64,000 bases of DNA from Pelargonium x hortorum (lineage: Eukaryota; Streptophyta; Magnoliopsida; Geraniales; Geraniaceae): positions 142,958 to 206,957 of the forward strand of contig JAYMTJ010000006.1 in assembly GCA_036897525.1 (NCBI GenBank), given 5' to 3'. Under the pieces are notes generated by a model. It did no database searches, had not been told where the DNA came from, and worked only from the letters and a program-made list of their open reading frames with translations. Of the stretch, positions 13,534 through 26,947 are shown in pieces. The first letter of the stretch is position 1; each line of letters starts with the position of its first letter. The translations under genes and the position numbers were made by a program.

Positions 13534-16500
13534 AAGAATAGAAATCTCACTTTCTACTTTTTACGTTGGAGAGTATACAAGACAAGACGATCTGAATATC
13601 TTTCTATATACGTAATTAAAAATGTCAACTTTGACCCAATGTTCGTAGGTTCGAATTTTAATTTTAGTGCGCAAATAAATCAAGGTGTGTTAATGGGTGC
13701 TATGTGTATTTGGAATAGCATTCGGTATGCTATAATTTAGGGAATTCTGTGTGGTATCCAAGTTTCTATGTATACAAGTGATACATAAGATACTTATAGC
13801 TTGTGGTTTGCTACGCAATTTCATTAAAAAAGAATAAGAATCAAATTAATTATTTGTTGCTTTCCTTTGAACCTTACTAGATAGGTAACCTTGTGGGACA
13901 TTGCATTTTTTTTATTAAATCATAATGACAAAAAATCCTCCGGTTTATGCCGCTTTCTTGTTTACCTATATTTTTGGATTACTATTATAAAAGGGGTTAT
14001 TGACTAATCTAATATAAGGATGATTCTTTATAATAACAAATCCGATTAGAGTATAGAAATTTATGCAAATCTATTGGTTTACGCTTTTTTGGCTTGTGCC
14101 TTACATCGTATCAGAGTGAAATTATAGTATTCATGTGTATTCACGAGACCCTTTTATTTTAATAGTAAGTCATTTCTTAAATCAAGCTGAGAACAGGAAT
14201 CAAAAATTTATTAAGACAATAATAAATAATTAGGGGTATTCACATTTTTTTGTTAAAATAAAGTAACCGTAGTAAAAAAAAGACTGATGCTAGTTAAAGT
14301 CAGTTCTACTTAAGCTATTGAACTCGTTGTAGCAACTTCGATTCTTTACTTAATTAATATCTTACCCCTATTTTTCTTTGGGGACAATGAGACACCATAA
14401 CCCAGAGTAAAATGTCCGGGACTGCTATTTTACTGAGTAAGAAAAACTGGATTACAGTAGACAATTAAAATATATATAATCTTTGTGCTTTTACATATAG
14501 TATACCCGCGCTGTAAAAGCCTTCTCTTACTTTCCTCCTCGATAATGACTAAGTTAAGAGGAGAATTTGTAAAGAGTAAACACTTATAAAAAGAAAAATC
14601 TTAGGTTCGTCAATCCTTGTTGCTGAAATACTATAATCCTGTCAAATTAAAATAAAAAGAAAATGAGAATGTCTGCTAGATTTGCAGGGAAATGCTACTA
14701 AACTTAAGTGCGCTTTTCCTTGTAGTAGTGCAAAATTCTATTCGGGGATTAGCCATATAAAAATTTTGAAGGGATTTCCAGGTTTGTTAAAGAGCTGCTA
14801 CTATATACAATGAATGTAAGCCTCAGAATTTCAAGCCAGTACTAATAAAAAAGAAAGTACATGAGAAAAGGATAAACCACGTAACTTCCGTTTGCTTAAT
14901 TCATAACAAGGATTAAAAAAACGAGAGAAGTAAAGTCGAACTTTTGGGTATTTATGCTAAGTTTGTCACCCAGTGTTTGCCGGTTTTTTTACAATTTGCA
15001 AACCCAAAAAAGCAAAACAAATAGAAAAAACCTATAAAGTATTTCGTAGCTAGAACCCTATATTACCTGTCAGTTAAGAAGTATCCTTAAGATTCATACA
15101 CCAACTTTCGTAAAGGGCTGCCTTACAGAATGGAAGAGTCATCTATATATAAGATACAAAAGCTGCATATGTTCTCAATCAAGTTTTGCATATACCAAAT
15201 AAAAGTATATACTACTGGAAAAGCGGAGTACTCTTTGTTGCATTATACCTAAGTTCTAGTAACTTCATAGGACCCTTTTTGCTCTCGTTAAGGAACTCTC
15301 CTAGTATTTATTAGGTCCACGATCCACAATCTCTGCTCCATCATTTTCAAACTTCAGGAACCCCTTAGGAACCCCCCCTATTCTGATAAGCCTCAAAAGT
15401 ATAAGGTTTGGTCTTGATAATCACTTAGATAGTTCCTTGGCATTTAAATTCAATATTCTAGCTTTCGGAAATGGAATGAGTAATGAGTCCACCAAAGCAC
15501 GGAAATTGACTAGGACGGTTCCTTCTTAAATTAGATCTAAATAGGATTTGTAGTTCGGTTAGGAATCAAAGGCAAACTTTAGTTTGGTACAGAAAATTCC
15601 CTGAATGGACAAACAAGTTAGGAACTCAATAAACAAAGAAGACAAAAAAAAGGAGCTTGCTTTGGAATGAATGACTGTCCTCTCCTAGCTAGCATTCCTT
15701 CTTTGCTTTGGCAGGCTATACATAGCAAAAAAAACCAGTACCATCATTTAAATAACTACCCTGTTTATCCCTCAGAGCTTACTGTATCCCTTATCCTGAT
15801 AGTAGTTCTTAGTTGTCCTTACCGGAGCTTACCTTGTTTCGTATCCCACAGTTCAAAGGATTTCTAGTTCCTAAGATGAGTACAGGGAATTGCAGAGGAC
15901 TTCCTAATGTGACTGACTGATTGGTTCTAACAAAAAAGAGCACTAGGATTTATAGCAGGGTTTGGTCCAGAAGGACATTCTATTACAGATACAGAGGGCT
16001 GATTCGTGATTCCTTCTTTTTTAGTTATAAAACACAAATCAGAGTACAGAGCTACACCGTCTATCCGCTTAGATTAGAAGAGAGTACTCTTTTTGCTTTT
16101 GCCTTGGCTCGCAAGACTAAAGAGCTTGCTTTGTACTTCCCTTCTTTAGAATCCGTTAATGCTTAGACTAGAATTACTTGCTTTTCCCGTAGATTTCTTT
16201 TATATTCCCCTTAACATTAGCATTCGACTCCTTTACTATACCTTTTATTTAAGGAAATAGAATGAGAATCTATCCTAAATAACATTACCAGACTAAACAG
16301 ATGATCGCTTGGTATACAGAAGAGCTACACTTCCTTAGCCAACTAAACTAGCCTTTACCCGCAATGAATGTCAGCTTTCAATTAGCAAGCAGCCAAGAAC
16401 ACAAGAGCTACCATTTCATTTAGCTCAAGAGACACTTCAAAATGTCTAGAAATAAAGACAAAATAGAAGCATAAATTGAATATTAATTAATATGGCGGGC

Positions 16501-19500
16501 TGATTGCATAAGCACCTTTGGCATTCCAAGAATTTGTTCCGCCTTCTGTCATCCAATTTAAAGGAGTACTTTACCAAAAATAAGGAAATTGATTCTATAT
16601 AAAGTATCTAGCTCTTTTATTAAGCAATTTCATAGAGCCCCCTTGTGAAATTCAGGTAATTTAGTAAATTACAAAGAAATCATCACATTTGCTTGGATCC
16701 TAGATGAATCCTAAAGAATATAATGCACTTTTTTTCGTATGGTATGGGTTCAGCCGGAGTAACCGTGAAATTAGAGCATATAATTATCCCTAAGAGCTTA
16801 GTAATTACTTTTGTTGAGTTTATAGGAATGGGTTCCTTTACTCTATTATTTTATTTGTTGGTTTGGAATTAAGGATTCTGGGTATTGTGAGATCCTATTA
16901 AACTATTTAAAGTGACGCCGGCTTATACGGGGAACCCCTATGAATATGGTATACCTTATAAAATAAAAAACACTAACCCACACGGAGGCCTCTATTGTGA
17001 AATTTATCTCATGGAAACATCAATTCGAAAGCGAGTAAGGATACTTTGAGCTGCTTTTTTTGCTCTAGCTAGATTCATTCGTTCAAATTTCCAGGGTATT
17101 CAGTCAGGTTAATTAGTAAGTACTTGGAGCGGTCATTTTACAAAGTTTTACCCTATACAAAGGGAGAGTAGGCCCAGGTTCTTTTCTTACTTATAAGATG
17201 TATGTTGTAATAAAGGTTAAGCACTAGTAGAAGAGACAGGATACTCTCGAGTTAGCTGTTATACTTGTATGTAAGTTTCATTTTGGTAAAAAAAAAACTA
17301 AAACTACTTAGTCCATTAATTCCACCTTAACATCAATTCACACAAGAGAAACTTAAAAAAAAAAGGTCTGCTAATAGAATATATTCCCACCTACACCAAA
17401 AGGAGACGCTGACATAATGTATAACACCCCTCCCCCCCTATAGTCTTGTTGATTTTCGTTTATATTATATAAAACCGAGTTTCGTGAAAGCATATCTTGG
17501 ACTAAAGCGCGAGTACTTAGAACCCAGAGTATTCTTACTACATGCCCAGCAAAGGCCGAGCTATACTCCTATATTTCATCAATCAACAAGTTCTGTACAA
17601 AAAAGGTAGTGAAGTCGAGTTGTTAAGTACTTTAGGGTTTCTGCTATTAAGTGTTTGTTATACCAATCTTCTGAAGATATAAACTGCCAAACAAGAGTAA
17701 TCATACTTTAATACTAGTTCAACTTTCTCAAAAAAGTTAAAAAGGAACTTACAGCATCTATAGAAAGTCGGGTCCCTAGAGTTACCCTACAAGATAAAGC
17801 CCTACGCCAACTAAAGTAGAAAATGCAGAACTAACGAGGTATCCCTTTAATAACAAGGAGCCCTTACCTTACAAGCATTTTTTAATATACTTATCTTACT
17901 TTCCTTAAACCTTGAATTGAGCATTCTTTTCTCTAATTAGGGAAATCCCTACCTAAGTAGTAACACTTAACAAAATTGAACTCTAGCAAGGCTCCTCTCC
18001 TATGGCATTGGTTTTCTGAATTACTTGCTACCTTATGATACCCCTTTTTTCTTTGTGTCAAGTTGTAGGATATACTTCTTTTAGCGCAAAAGCAAGACAA
18101 TCCGAGGAAGGATATCACAGGCTCAATTTGTCTTTTCTTTTGTTTAGACGATAAGTGAAAAAAGTTCTCCGGCACAAAAGCTTCAAGGTCAAGCCCGTAC
18201 CCTTGTGATATAATATATAAAAGGGTGGTTAGCTAAACGAGACTCATAAGATTATAATGGATGGACCAAAAATCCAATAATAGTAATAGATGCTTATCCG
18301 GGCAGCCCCACACCCGACTTGATAAAAAAAAAGCAAAGTCTTATTCTACGAAAAGCGGGCGCGCTCTCCAAGGAATTAGAGTCTTTTTAATCTCCGATTA
18401 TGATATGAGATCCTAGTTTTTTAATAGTAGATATTTAAGGTAAGGAGTTTGTGTTTATTTGTTACTGATGGCGCTAGTGCTGCTGCAGAGAATGAGGAAG
18501 TAGAAGTGGAATTCCGTTGGTTTACGTCTTCTTTAATAGATACAATAAATCCTTTTGCAGTTCTAGTTCTTCGGCTAATGGAAATAGTTGTTTGTCTTGT
18601 CGGTGCAGTGTAGCTAACAACTGAAATAGAATCTCTTGTTTTGCAGGACATGTTATTACCTAAAGGAGAGGCTTCAATGTTGCTATTAGGATCACCTTTA
18701 TTTAATGTTACTATTCCTGATTTAGTATTCCGAGCAAGGGTTTTCCATTGACAGTTGAGAACTGAATAACAGATTGACATAGACAGAATCCGGTAAAGCT
18801 GATAACAGAATACAGATTTTTAGTCTTAGTTCTATAGTTTCCTAACTTCTTGGTTTTTTTGTATTGATAGTGTTGTTTTGCTAAAGCCAGTTCTTCCTTA
18901 GTCTATAATAGATCCTTCTCAAATCAAACCTATAATTGACTTTCTAGTCTCTACTAGGAATTGAGCAATCCTATTAAATAAGCGTACTTAACAAGCGGAA
19001 TACTTTCAAAAGGGTCCTTGTTTTAGAAAATGAAGATGTCAAGTGGCAGTTACATGGTTTACGTCTTCTGTAAAGGTTTGTTTAAAAGGAATAGAACTCA
19101 GATAAGAATCCTCCATTAAGAATAGAGTCCCTGAAATGACATGTACTATCTGTAGCTTTCTTGAGAGTCTATTCCTAATTATTTCTATAAGATTTTTTTA
19201 GGATGCAACTCTCTTAATTAAAACGACTCTAACTTAAACTTCAGGAATAATTTCAGGGATTAACTTAACAAAGGGAGTACCATTATACAAGATCTTAGAC
19301 TCTCGAACATAAGAATCTCACCCTAAATCGCCCCCCTTTTCCTAAACACCCCTCTATTTACTTCACTTCTATTTACCCACCTTTTGTTAAACTTTACTAT
19401 TTTATAAACTTACAAGCAGAGGAACAAAACAACACAAAGAAAGAAGTTAATGAATTAATAATTAGTTACATCCTAAACTATCTCTTAGAAATTATTAGGA

Positions 19501-21840
19501 CTAAACTCTAAAAGAACACAGAGCAACTGCAAGAAGAAGAGAATCTTTGACTCATTTACTTTTATCGGAAGAGATATAACCTTGTTTCCTTAGCTTGATA
19601 GCAAGAACAAGTAAGAGGATTTAGTGTTGGTTCTAAAGAAAAGATCTGTATTTTGTATCAAGTACAACTGTAGAAAGAGCTTGCCTGCTTTAGAGATAGC
19701 AGCACTTGTAAGTTAAGTTTGCCTCTGTACTGCATAGTTAACTCTCTAGCCAAGAAATATGTATTCTGTTATTAGACCCTTCATTTGCTTAGTCATTAGC
19801 TAGCAGGGCTCGTTTCCTTTAGCAAGAATACATTGAAGCCTTATCAGGGTCTTTCGGTTTAGGGGAATTTCCTCAACGGTTAGTTATGCTTAAGTGTCTA
19901 CTTGTGTTAATTGACGAGGTTTCAAAACCTGCACGGTAACTAGGGCTCCTAGTGAGAAGTCAAACTTAAGGCATTCGAGTTCTTTTAGCACAGCCTAAGC
20001 CTGAATATTCATCTTATGGTACCCCCTTGTTCTTGTTTTATGAGAGTTTTCCCCCTTTTATTTTATGTCGCAACTATGAAAAAGCTCCTTAATAATGATA
20101 CTGGAATAGAAAAGATTGCTGAGTATCGGTAAGGGGGGTTTTAAGTAGTAAGTTCTTACACTCATTGACTGATGGTTTTACAGGTATAAATGGAAAGGGA
20201 GGAGAATGTAAAATAAATTACAAAGTCTTAGATTCAAATACTAATATAAATAGGGAGCCGCGAGAAACAAATTCGTAGTAAGTAAACGTAAATGTTAAGT
20301 TTTACTTTGTCCTTGACAAGGTTCCTGGTCAATCTTTATGAGGCCTGTATTAGAAAATATTTCCTAACATTCAATTTGCTCCTTCAAGTCTATATAATTA
20401 GTTCTAAAATTTACCGGTCAATAAGGTATCTCATCTCACAATCAATCTCTCGTTCGTGTGCATTCCAGGGATCTCTTTCTTTGCTTGCGTGCTTTAGGTC
20501 TTGCCTGGACTGGGCAATAAAAACATGTTAAGAAAACAGAGTCGCTTTATACATTTCTATGTTTTGAATGATACATTACAGAAAGTAGTAGAGTTATTAT
20601 CACTTGAGTTGTACTTTTTGGGGTTCCCTTTTTTATATCCGCGGATTCCTTTACGAATTGGAAATAGATTTAGATTACATTAGGTGTACAAATTTCTATT
20701 CTAATAAAATAGTTGGATAATTCCTTTTTTTAGCAATTCCTTGTAGAAAAGGTCCTCTTAGGGTCTTTCTTCTATATACGACAAGAGCTAAAAGTAGTTC
20801 TAGGGCAGTTGAATTGTTTTGTCATGAGAGACCAGAGCTTACCTAAAAAAAGGATAAGATTACTGTCTTATTTATTATCAACTTCGGATAAAAGGGTACT
20901 TTGAGAAGTATATACTGGGAGAGGTAAGAGATATTTTATAATAATTAATATTAGGCACTTCTCTTTAGAGCGAAATAATAGCTTAATAAAATAGGGAGAT
21001 TCTTTTATTCCTTTCTCCGAATACAAAAAGCCCCTTTTAAAGTACATGGCATACGCTCGTAAGAAATTAACTCACCATAATGCTTTCAGTATAGAAATTG
21101 TACCCCCAAAAAAAGGGAGAAGTCCCTTTCTTATGAAGTTCCACACTTTTCTGTGTTACTTGCAAATCCAGTCAATTCGCTTTACTTTTTTTAAGAGTGA
21201 AGCCTTTGCGCCGGATAAACCTAGTCTGTTACTTTTTGTAAATTTCCTATCAAAAAAGTAATCTATTTGCAGTCAACAGGCTATTATCCTGAGAAAGAGA
21301 GATGCTTAAGGAGAAAATTCCCTCTTGTTTTAGCATTATAATAACTATGTATACTACAAAAGCAAGCTAAGTAGAGTCATAATGTTTGGTATTTTTCAAT
21401 TTATCTTGTGTAGCAATTAGCAGAATAGAAAGCAGGATCTAATACGATAACTTACCTCATGAAATCGCTTGTAGCCCCAATAAGAAATAGCAGTTACAAA
21501 AAACCACATTGAATACTATTTCCTTTTAGAGCTCGAGCGATATTATGTATCAAGTTACACTGAAGAAGTTCCAAAAACTACGAAAAATGTAGGGAAGCAT
21601 TACTAAATAGCGAATTGATTTCTTTTTTACGTCTATGAATTTCTTAGTTTCCATAGGATGTAACATAATTTTTATAAGGGCCCCTCTCTACTATAGAATT
21701 AGAATCCTAGGACTCCTTATGATTTAAGGGGTTCCAGGAATTTGGGAATCCTTAATTAAAGTATATGGATTTTCCTAAACTTGTTTTTGTTAAAGCGAGT
21801 AGTTAATTGCTGTATTTTTCATCAGCTTTAGGCAGGGGTT
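13534..21840. other. AT-rich gene desert
   Basis: No gene is recognised. A T-arm-like word (TAGGTTCGAATTTTA) occurs near 13646 without a pairing stem. The 119-codon minus-strand frame at 18421-18780 resembles nothing I know, and an unrelated open frame runs through the same bases on the plus strand, so neither is called. Composition is AT-rich, with frequent short A and T runs and scattered words of the AAGAGCTTGCTT type (for example near 15652 and 16119). This is probably drifted mitochondrial spacer. Confidence 0.55.
21678..21684. repeat. GC palindrome core, 7-base variant
   Basis: The sequence AAGGGCCCCT lies in strongly AT-rich surroundings. It is a one-base-shorter variant of the exact GGGGCCCC cores found at 26940, 32612 and 42305, each flanked by A/T on the 5' side. 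It is listed only as a possible member of that family. Confidence 0.35.
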
Positions 21841-22023
21841 TAGGGACATGACCAGTGGTTGCCAACAACAAACAGGCTAGCACACATGAAAAGGATTAGA
21901 GCATCAATCCAATCGGAAGACTCCTAACGACAAGAGACAAGCTCTTGCCTAGCTTTCCTTAGTCTTCTCTATACATACCTATCTTATTCATCAGCATAGC
22001 TATAACATTCTCTGTCTTTGCAG

Positions 22024-22194
22024 TCGAAAGGAAGTGGACAGGTTCGAGCCTAAGCAGTTGACTGTTGTTGCGAATCCCTCTAGTGGAATGCAGTCTGTGC
22101 AAGAGAAGTTAGCAGTTGTCGACGGTGCTGCTAGCAAAGAAGGTCATTCAATCAAGCAAGTTCATGCTGTGCTGATGGAAGAAGGAAATGCAAG
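22024..22194 (+). pseudogene. Nuclear-style exon of an unrecognised gene
   Basis: A pyrimidine-rich tract ending in ...TCTGTCTTTGCAG at 22023 is a textbook spliceosomal 3' splice site. The next 171 bases are open in one frame (56 full codons plus split codons at both ends) and end at CAAG|GTTTTC, a plausible 5' splice site. Codon use and composition look more coding-like than the surroundings. The predicted peptide is hydrophilic, with segments such as RFEPKQLTVVANPSSG and AVLMEEGNAR. I do not recognise the protein. There are no adjacent exons that I can join to it. The likely reading is a fragment of nuclear DNA carried into the mitochondrial genome, which is common in plants. Chance resemblance remains possible. 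Confidence 0.45.
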
Positions 22195-24327
22195 GTTTTC
22201 TTTTCTACGGATAGCATTTTCTACCATATAATAGAATAAGAAAGTTTGAGTCTATATAGGCAGGGGTCAATGCCTTTTTTCTTTAGTCTATTTCTACTCT
22301 TTTTCATGAAAAAAGTGTCCGATGCCCATTTTGAGTGCATTTTATGACAACTTTTCTACTATATAGATTCAGGTACCCTTTTTCCCTTTGGAAGTGTCTT
22401 CGAGGTATCCAATTTCGTATAGACAAATCTATCTTACCGACTGTCACAAAGGAGGTTTGAAGTCCTATTCATTATTTAGGACACTCCAATCGATCATAGC
22501 GAAGAGAAATCCGAGTCAGCGTGTTACAAAAAACTAGTATGAAGAAGAGGGCAAGGGTTATTAGCGCTTGAATATGAGACGGTTGAGACTGCGTAGGAGA
22601 GTCTCGTAATTTGTTTTTATGTTGAAAACTTTCCATAAAAGAATTTCTTTAGTTGTTAAAGTTTGGAAAGGTGTAAGACCGGTACCAGTCTGTCTGTCAG
22701 AAACAAAATGCTTGCTATACCATCAAATGCAGTCGATACCATCACAAAGCCACCAAGTCGAGTTGTAGGTTTTCCATTTCCTTGCCTCTTTGAACTGAAA
22801 CACAAACACAAAGGCTTTGACTTTCACAATCTTAAACCCAAAAACTAAGACATAAACTTTCTTTAGAGCTCATAACTCAAGATTGAAGGGAATACTCCTG
22901 ACTCAGTTCTTTGCTTAGCTCTAAGCAAGCTTACCTTAGAACTTTAACAAACAGGAGTTTGTGCTCATTGGAAAACTCTAACTTGACCCTTTACTATGTA
23001 CTATAACCTCCTGAAAATTGATAAGGAACAAGATGCAACATATTTCTATTACCAAAATGGTGAGTCTATCTAGTCTATTCTGTTCATTTCTGCCTGTTTT
23101 GTTATTTGTTATATCCCAATTATTAAGTCTGAGCCCTCGGTCTCGGTCTAATAGGAATAGCTGCAGCCCGAAATCCTTATATCTAAATCCTTATATGAAG
23201 TAAGATCTTTACCAAGGGCCTTGGAGACTTGACCTGCGAAACTAGGATCGTAGATCTCTTTATTGGAAGTTTCATTTGTCTATTTTGCCTCTGTTCTTCG
23301 TATACAATGGAAAACAAGTGAGCTTAGTTGGCAGGATTTCAAGGATGCGTGGATTGTTAGTACTGTTCAGAGTGGAGGGTTTCTAGAATCGCGTTTAGAG
23401 CACATGTATGCCTGGGAGCGAGTCATGTTTCCTTAGAAGAGAATTTCAAGGTGGGTTAGGCTTACGGGTTTGAGTAGTAGATAGACGTCGGTCATGCTCT
23501 TTCATTTTGATAACTATCGAGCAAAACCTGTTGTATTCACATTTCCTTGCGGTAAACCCTATCAGTCTATCCAGCTGTAAGTTCTCTTTCCCCTTAATAG
23601 ACCTGACTGTAAGTTAATATCTTACCGACACCTAAGCGAAAGATTTATGGGCTAAATATGGTGTCTGATATAGTTTAATTGATTGACCGGAATGGACTGG
23701 TTCAGGACATAAAGACAAGGTGGTATAGTTTCGGCAAAGCAAAAGGAGAAGTTTCGTTTGGTTCGTTTTCATTAAATGGATACCTTATGCACCAACTTCT
23801 TGATAGCTAGACTCTAACCCTTAACCTACATTAATGTGTCTGAGTCTTCTGAATTTTAGGTGTTACTTACTGTCGATGAGTTATAGCCTGTCTTAGTGGT
23901 CTTTCCTGGAAAGTAGAGAAGAGCGGAGTTTCCCCGGCCTAAGAACAGGGTTGTGAATTTGGTACTATCGACCTATATATTCTAAGTTTACCGAAAAGAG
24001 ATGCATACTAGAGAAGTAGCTAAGGAATCATACATAGGAACTAAAGAATATGGAAATCGATCTCGATCTGACCTTGTCCTTTTGCCTTTGAGATAGAAGG
24101 GGCTTTGATTTAGGTCGCTAAGAGTTCATACTCTGCTACGTATCAGGGCGATTCCACCTTTCCTAGCTCTAGCCCTGACTCCAGAGAAGCCCTTTTAGAC
24201 ATTGAATTTCATGCTTTGCTTACGGGTCATGCATCATTCTCCATTCCATCATTATACACCTTCTATTGACTATCCGGATAGACTTTATGAACATTGAGAG
24301 GCTTCCTTGCATTGGGTTTGCTCTTGA

Positions 24328-24343
24328 CAGGGCTACCGCGCCT
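24328..24343 (+). repeat. 16-base GC-rich repeat, copy 1
   Basis: The word cagggctaccgcgcct occurs here and again at 43139-43154 on the same strand. At 10 to 11 G/C in 16 bases it stands out in this AT-rich window. The flanks of the two copies do not match. It is probably a short relic of the ancestral mitochondrial repeat pool. Confidence 0.6.
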
Positions 24344-24752
24344 CCATCAACTACCCTAAACCAAGTGTACCTACCGCTATGGCATCCTTGACTTCTCCTA
24401 GGCAATCGACCCTTGACTGCGAAGGACTGGGATAGCTCTAAACAAGAACATTAGAACAAGATATTCTATAAGGACTTTATTAGCCAGCGTAGTAGGTTCC
24501 TAAGATAGGACATGATATGACAGGGAAGAATGAGAGCCTCGAATAAATGTCTCGCTTGTTAAGCAGCCTTTAGCACCCTTACTTGCTAACAGTCAATCTC
24601 CTTTCTTGAAACCCTAATCCAAGGTCAGTCCAAGCTAAGATCTCAGTCGAAAGCTAACCCACTTGCTCTTGGAACCGGAACTGAGGGGATGCCAAAGCGG
24701 TCCAAGCAAGCTTGCCCTTCATTCTCTAACAAACCTCTAACTCCTGAGCCTG

Positions 24753-24771
24753 AGGCAAGCATTTATGCTTG
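24753..24771. repeat. Hairpin repeat, copy 1 (CAAGCA-TTTA-TGCTTG)
   Basis: The 19-base sequence aggcaagcatttatgcttg contains a 6-base inverted repeat around a 4-base loop (7 base pairs with a 2-base loop if fully paired). It is identical to 37556-37574, almost 13 kb away. The flanks differ, so the hairpin itself appears to be the repeated unit. Confidence 0.65.
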
Positions 24772-25476
24772 AAAGCCCAGTCGAAAGCCGGTCCAATAAA
24801 AATATGACAAAACAAAAAAAGTGGGGTTATAGTTAAAGTCCCGAGAGCCAATTGGAGCGTCTTCCTTATCTATATATTTACATTTCCTATACCTGAGGAA
24901 GGAGCTAAAGGAATTTCCCTTTAGTAAAAGCGGTAGGTTTCTTTCGTTTTCTCGGTAGTAGCTTTAGAAAGTTTCTATGTATAAGAGAAGACTAGATGTT
25001 TTAGTTCTTCCCTCTCAATGAACAAAAGCGACCTAAGAATTTGTTTACGGATCGTTCTCTCTTTCTTTCCGGCTACCTTATCCTCAAGGGCTCCTTATTC
25101 GCTGTAGAATTGAAGTTAGCAAATCTAACCCATCTGAGCAAAGGAATGATAAAACAAAGGGAATCCTTCGCACTGTGTAATGTCCGTCCTGAACCTTAGT
25201 TCCCATTTCCAGAACCGAATCAAGTTCTCTAATGAAAGGTTTTCTATTACCAGCCTTCTAGTTAATCGCCCGGGTAAAGGTTAGCAGCAGGTCCCATTCC
25301 GTCCGAACTATAAAGACATTGATCGGTACAGGCCTCTCGACTATATAGGCTTGCTTACACGGGCATTCACCCTCTTTGAACTGCTACGGCTTTCACATCC
25401 AACTTCCCTAGAGTGACCGGTCCAATGACTCTAATAACTGTTTGTCAAAGTGAGCTCTGTCCAAGCTAAGGAGTTT

Positions 25477-25493
25477 AGGCAAGCTTTAGCTTG
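25477..25493. repeat. Hairpin repeat, variant copy (CAAGC-TTTA-GCTTG)
   Basis: aggcaagctttagcttg has the same AGG leader, the same TTTA loop and the same stem as the 24753 and 37556 hairpins, minus one base pair. It looks like a third, shortened member of the same family, in the same GC-richer island as copy 1. Confidence 0.5.
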
Positions 25494-26939
25494 AGTAACT
25501 TCAGGAAATTGTTTGAGAAAAAAGAGCTACCTAAGTGTTTGCTAAATAATGGAGAAAAGTTTTCAGTGAGCGAGATTCCCTATTTCTTTTCTACGCCTAA
25601 ATGAAGGCTAAGATTTATGGATTTTAAAAGATAGTCCACAAAAAAATTTTGAAACCCTTGATTAGTTTAATGAGAATATCGAAGCTAAACTCTAATATTT
25701 AGAGTTATTATTCATTTAAAATGAGATCATTTCATAACATACCTGTATAATATATAATACTTACCTTACTTATACCTTACTTATTCGGTTTTGACTAAGG
25801 TAGGTCAGGTCCCTGTAAATTCTCCAAGTTAGTAAAATGGCTAAGAAAAAGTCTCCACCTAAACCTGTGGGTTATACATAAAGGATCATAACTACATCTT
25901 AGTAAAAAAGGCTTGTTGGAACAAGTGCTAAACAGGGCGTGAATCGCAAAATTTTGGTTAATAGCTTTGCTTCGTACTTTGGGTATTATTACCTCTTTCT
26001 GGCCCCTGAAGAGGATTCCTGTAGCAGACCTTTTCCTAAACAGTTTAGTTAGCTTTATTCCTCTATAAATGAAGTAAGATGGGTCTCTAATCATTCTATA
26101 AATATATGAAATAGGGAGTCCTTTTAGATTTGCCCTCTTTTATCCTCTAAAAGGCTCGCATGTCAGAACTAGAAAAGTACTCTAATGATTTGTTAGAGGA
26201 AGCTCCTATTTTGTTTGTGAGCTTGGAATTCAAAGTTTCACTAATAAAATCCTTTCAAGCACCGGGATAGTCAAAGTGGCCTTGTTAAGCTTTAAAGTCC
26301 TCTTTAGTCACTTTTGATGTATATTCTACCTTTCAAATTCTAATATAAGAGTAGACTACTTATGCTTCCTAGCTGAATTCTCCTTTCATTTCAGTCATAC
26401 CAGAATCTAGTCACTCACTTCTCCTAAAACCACGAGTACTTGCTTCAATAGACCCCCCCTACCGTGCGTCGTAAACTACTTTTTATATATAGAGTTACCG
26501 GCGATTTAGGGCTTTCTTCCAAATATCAGGATAACTACAGCAGAGCAAAAATGAATAAGACAAATAAAGAAAAAGGTTCGAATCGAAAGAATTCAAATAC
26601 TTAATTACAAACTAGGAGATCCGCAAATGCAAATATAGGACCATTATCCTGGTCTAGAGCATAGTATTCAAGAGGGCTGCTCCTTCCCCCGAGGCATTCC
26701 ATTAAGAAGGCCTAAACCCATTTATTGCTGTCTCAATTCCCACTTACTTCTAATTCTAATCTAGAGTTCTGGGTATTTACTACCCTAACTAAAAAAAAGA
26801 TATTTGTGATGGCGGAGCACTAGAACTATTCACAGTTTTGATGCTATTCAAAGTAAGCTTCTAGATTCGGAACTCTTATTAGCTAAGAAGGACTCCGAAG
26901 AGTTCAATACGCGAGCTAGATTCCGATCCGTTTTAATAA

Positions 26940-26947
26940 GGGGCCCC
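26940..26947. repeat. GC palindrome core GGGGCCCC, copy 1
   Basis: Exact 8-base palindrome in the context AATAAGGGGCCCCTAC. The same core occurs at 32612 and 42305. At about 18% each for G and C, roughly 0.1 copies of this 8-mer would be expected in 64 kb. Confidence 0.6.

Larger units (their letters stand above)
21841..25560. other. GC-richer island without a recognised mitochondrial gene
   Basis: This stretch is visibly less AT-rich than its surroundings: the lines starting at 24541 and 24601 have 25 and 27 G or C per 60 bases, about 42-45%. That is the usual level of plant mitochondrial spacer. It contains the nuclear-style exon at 22024-22194, two small hairpins, and repeated short words: CAGTCGAAAGC twice (near 24644 and 24778) and GTCCAAGC at least three times (near 24627, 24699 and 25459). 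No mitochondrial or plastid gene is recognised. It may be retained ancestral spacer or a mosaic of acquired fragments. Confidence 0.5.

Noticed and set aside
18421-18780. 119-codon minus-strand frame, Ser/Thr-rich
   Set aside because: A different open frame on the plus strand covers the first part of the same bases. Neither resembles a known protein and the length is near chance expectation.
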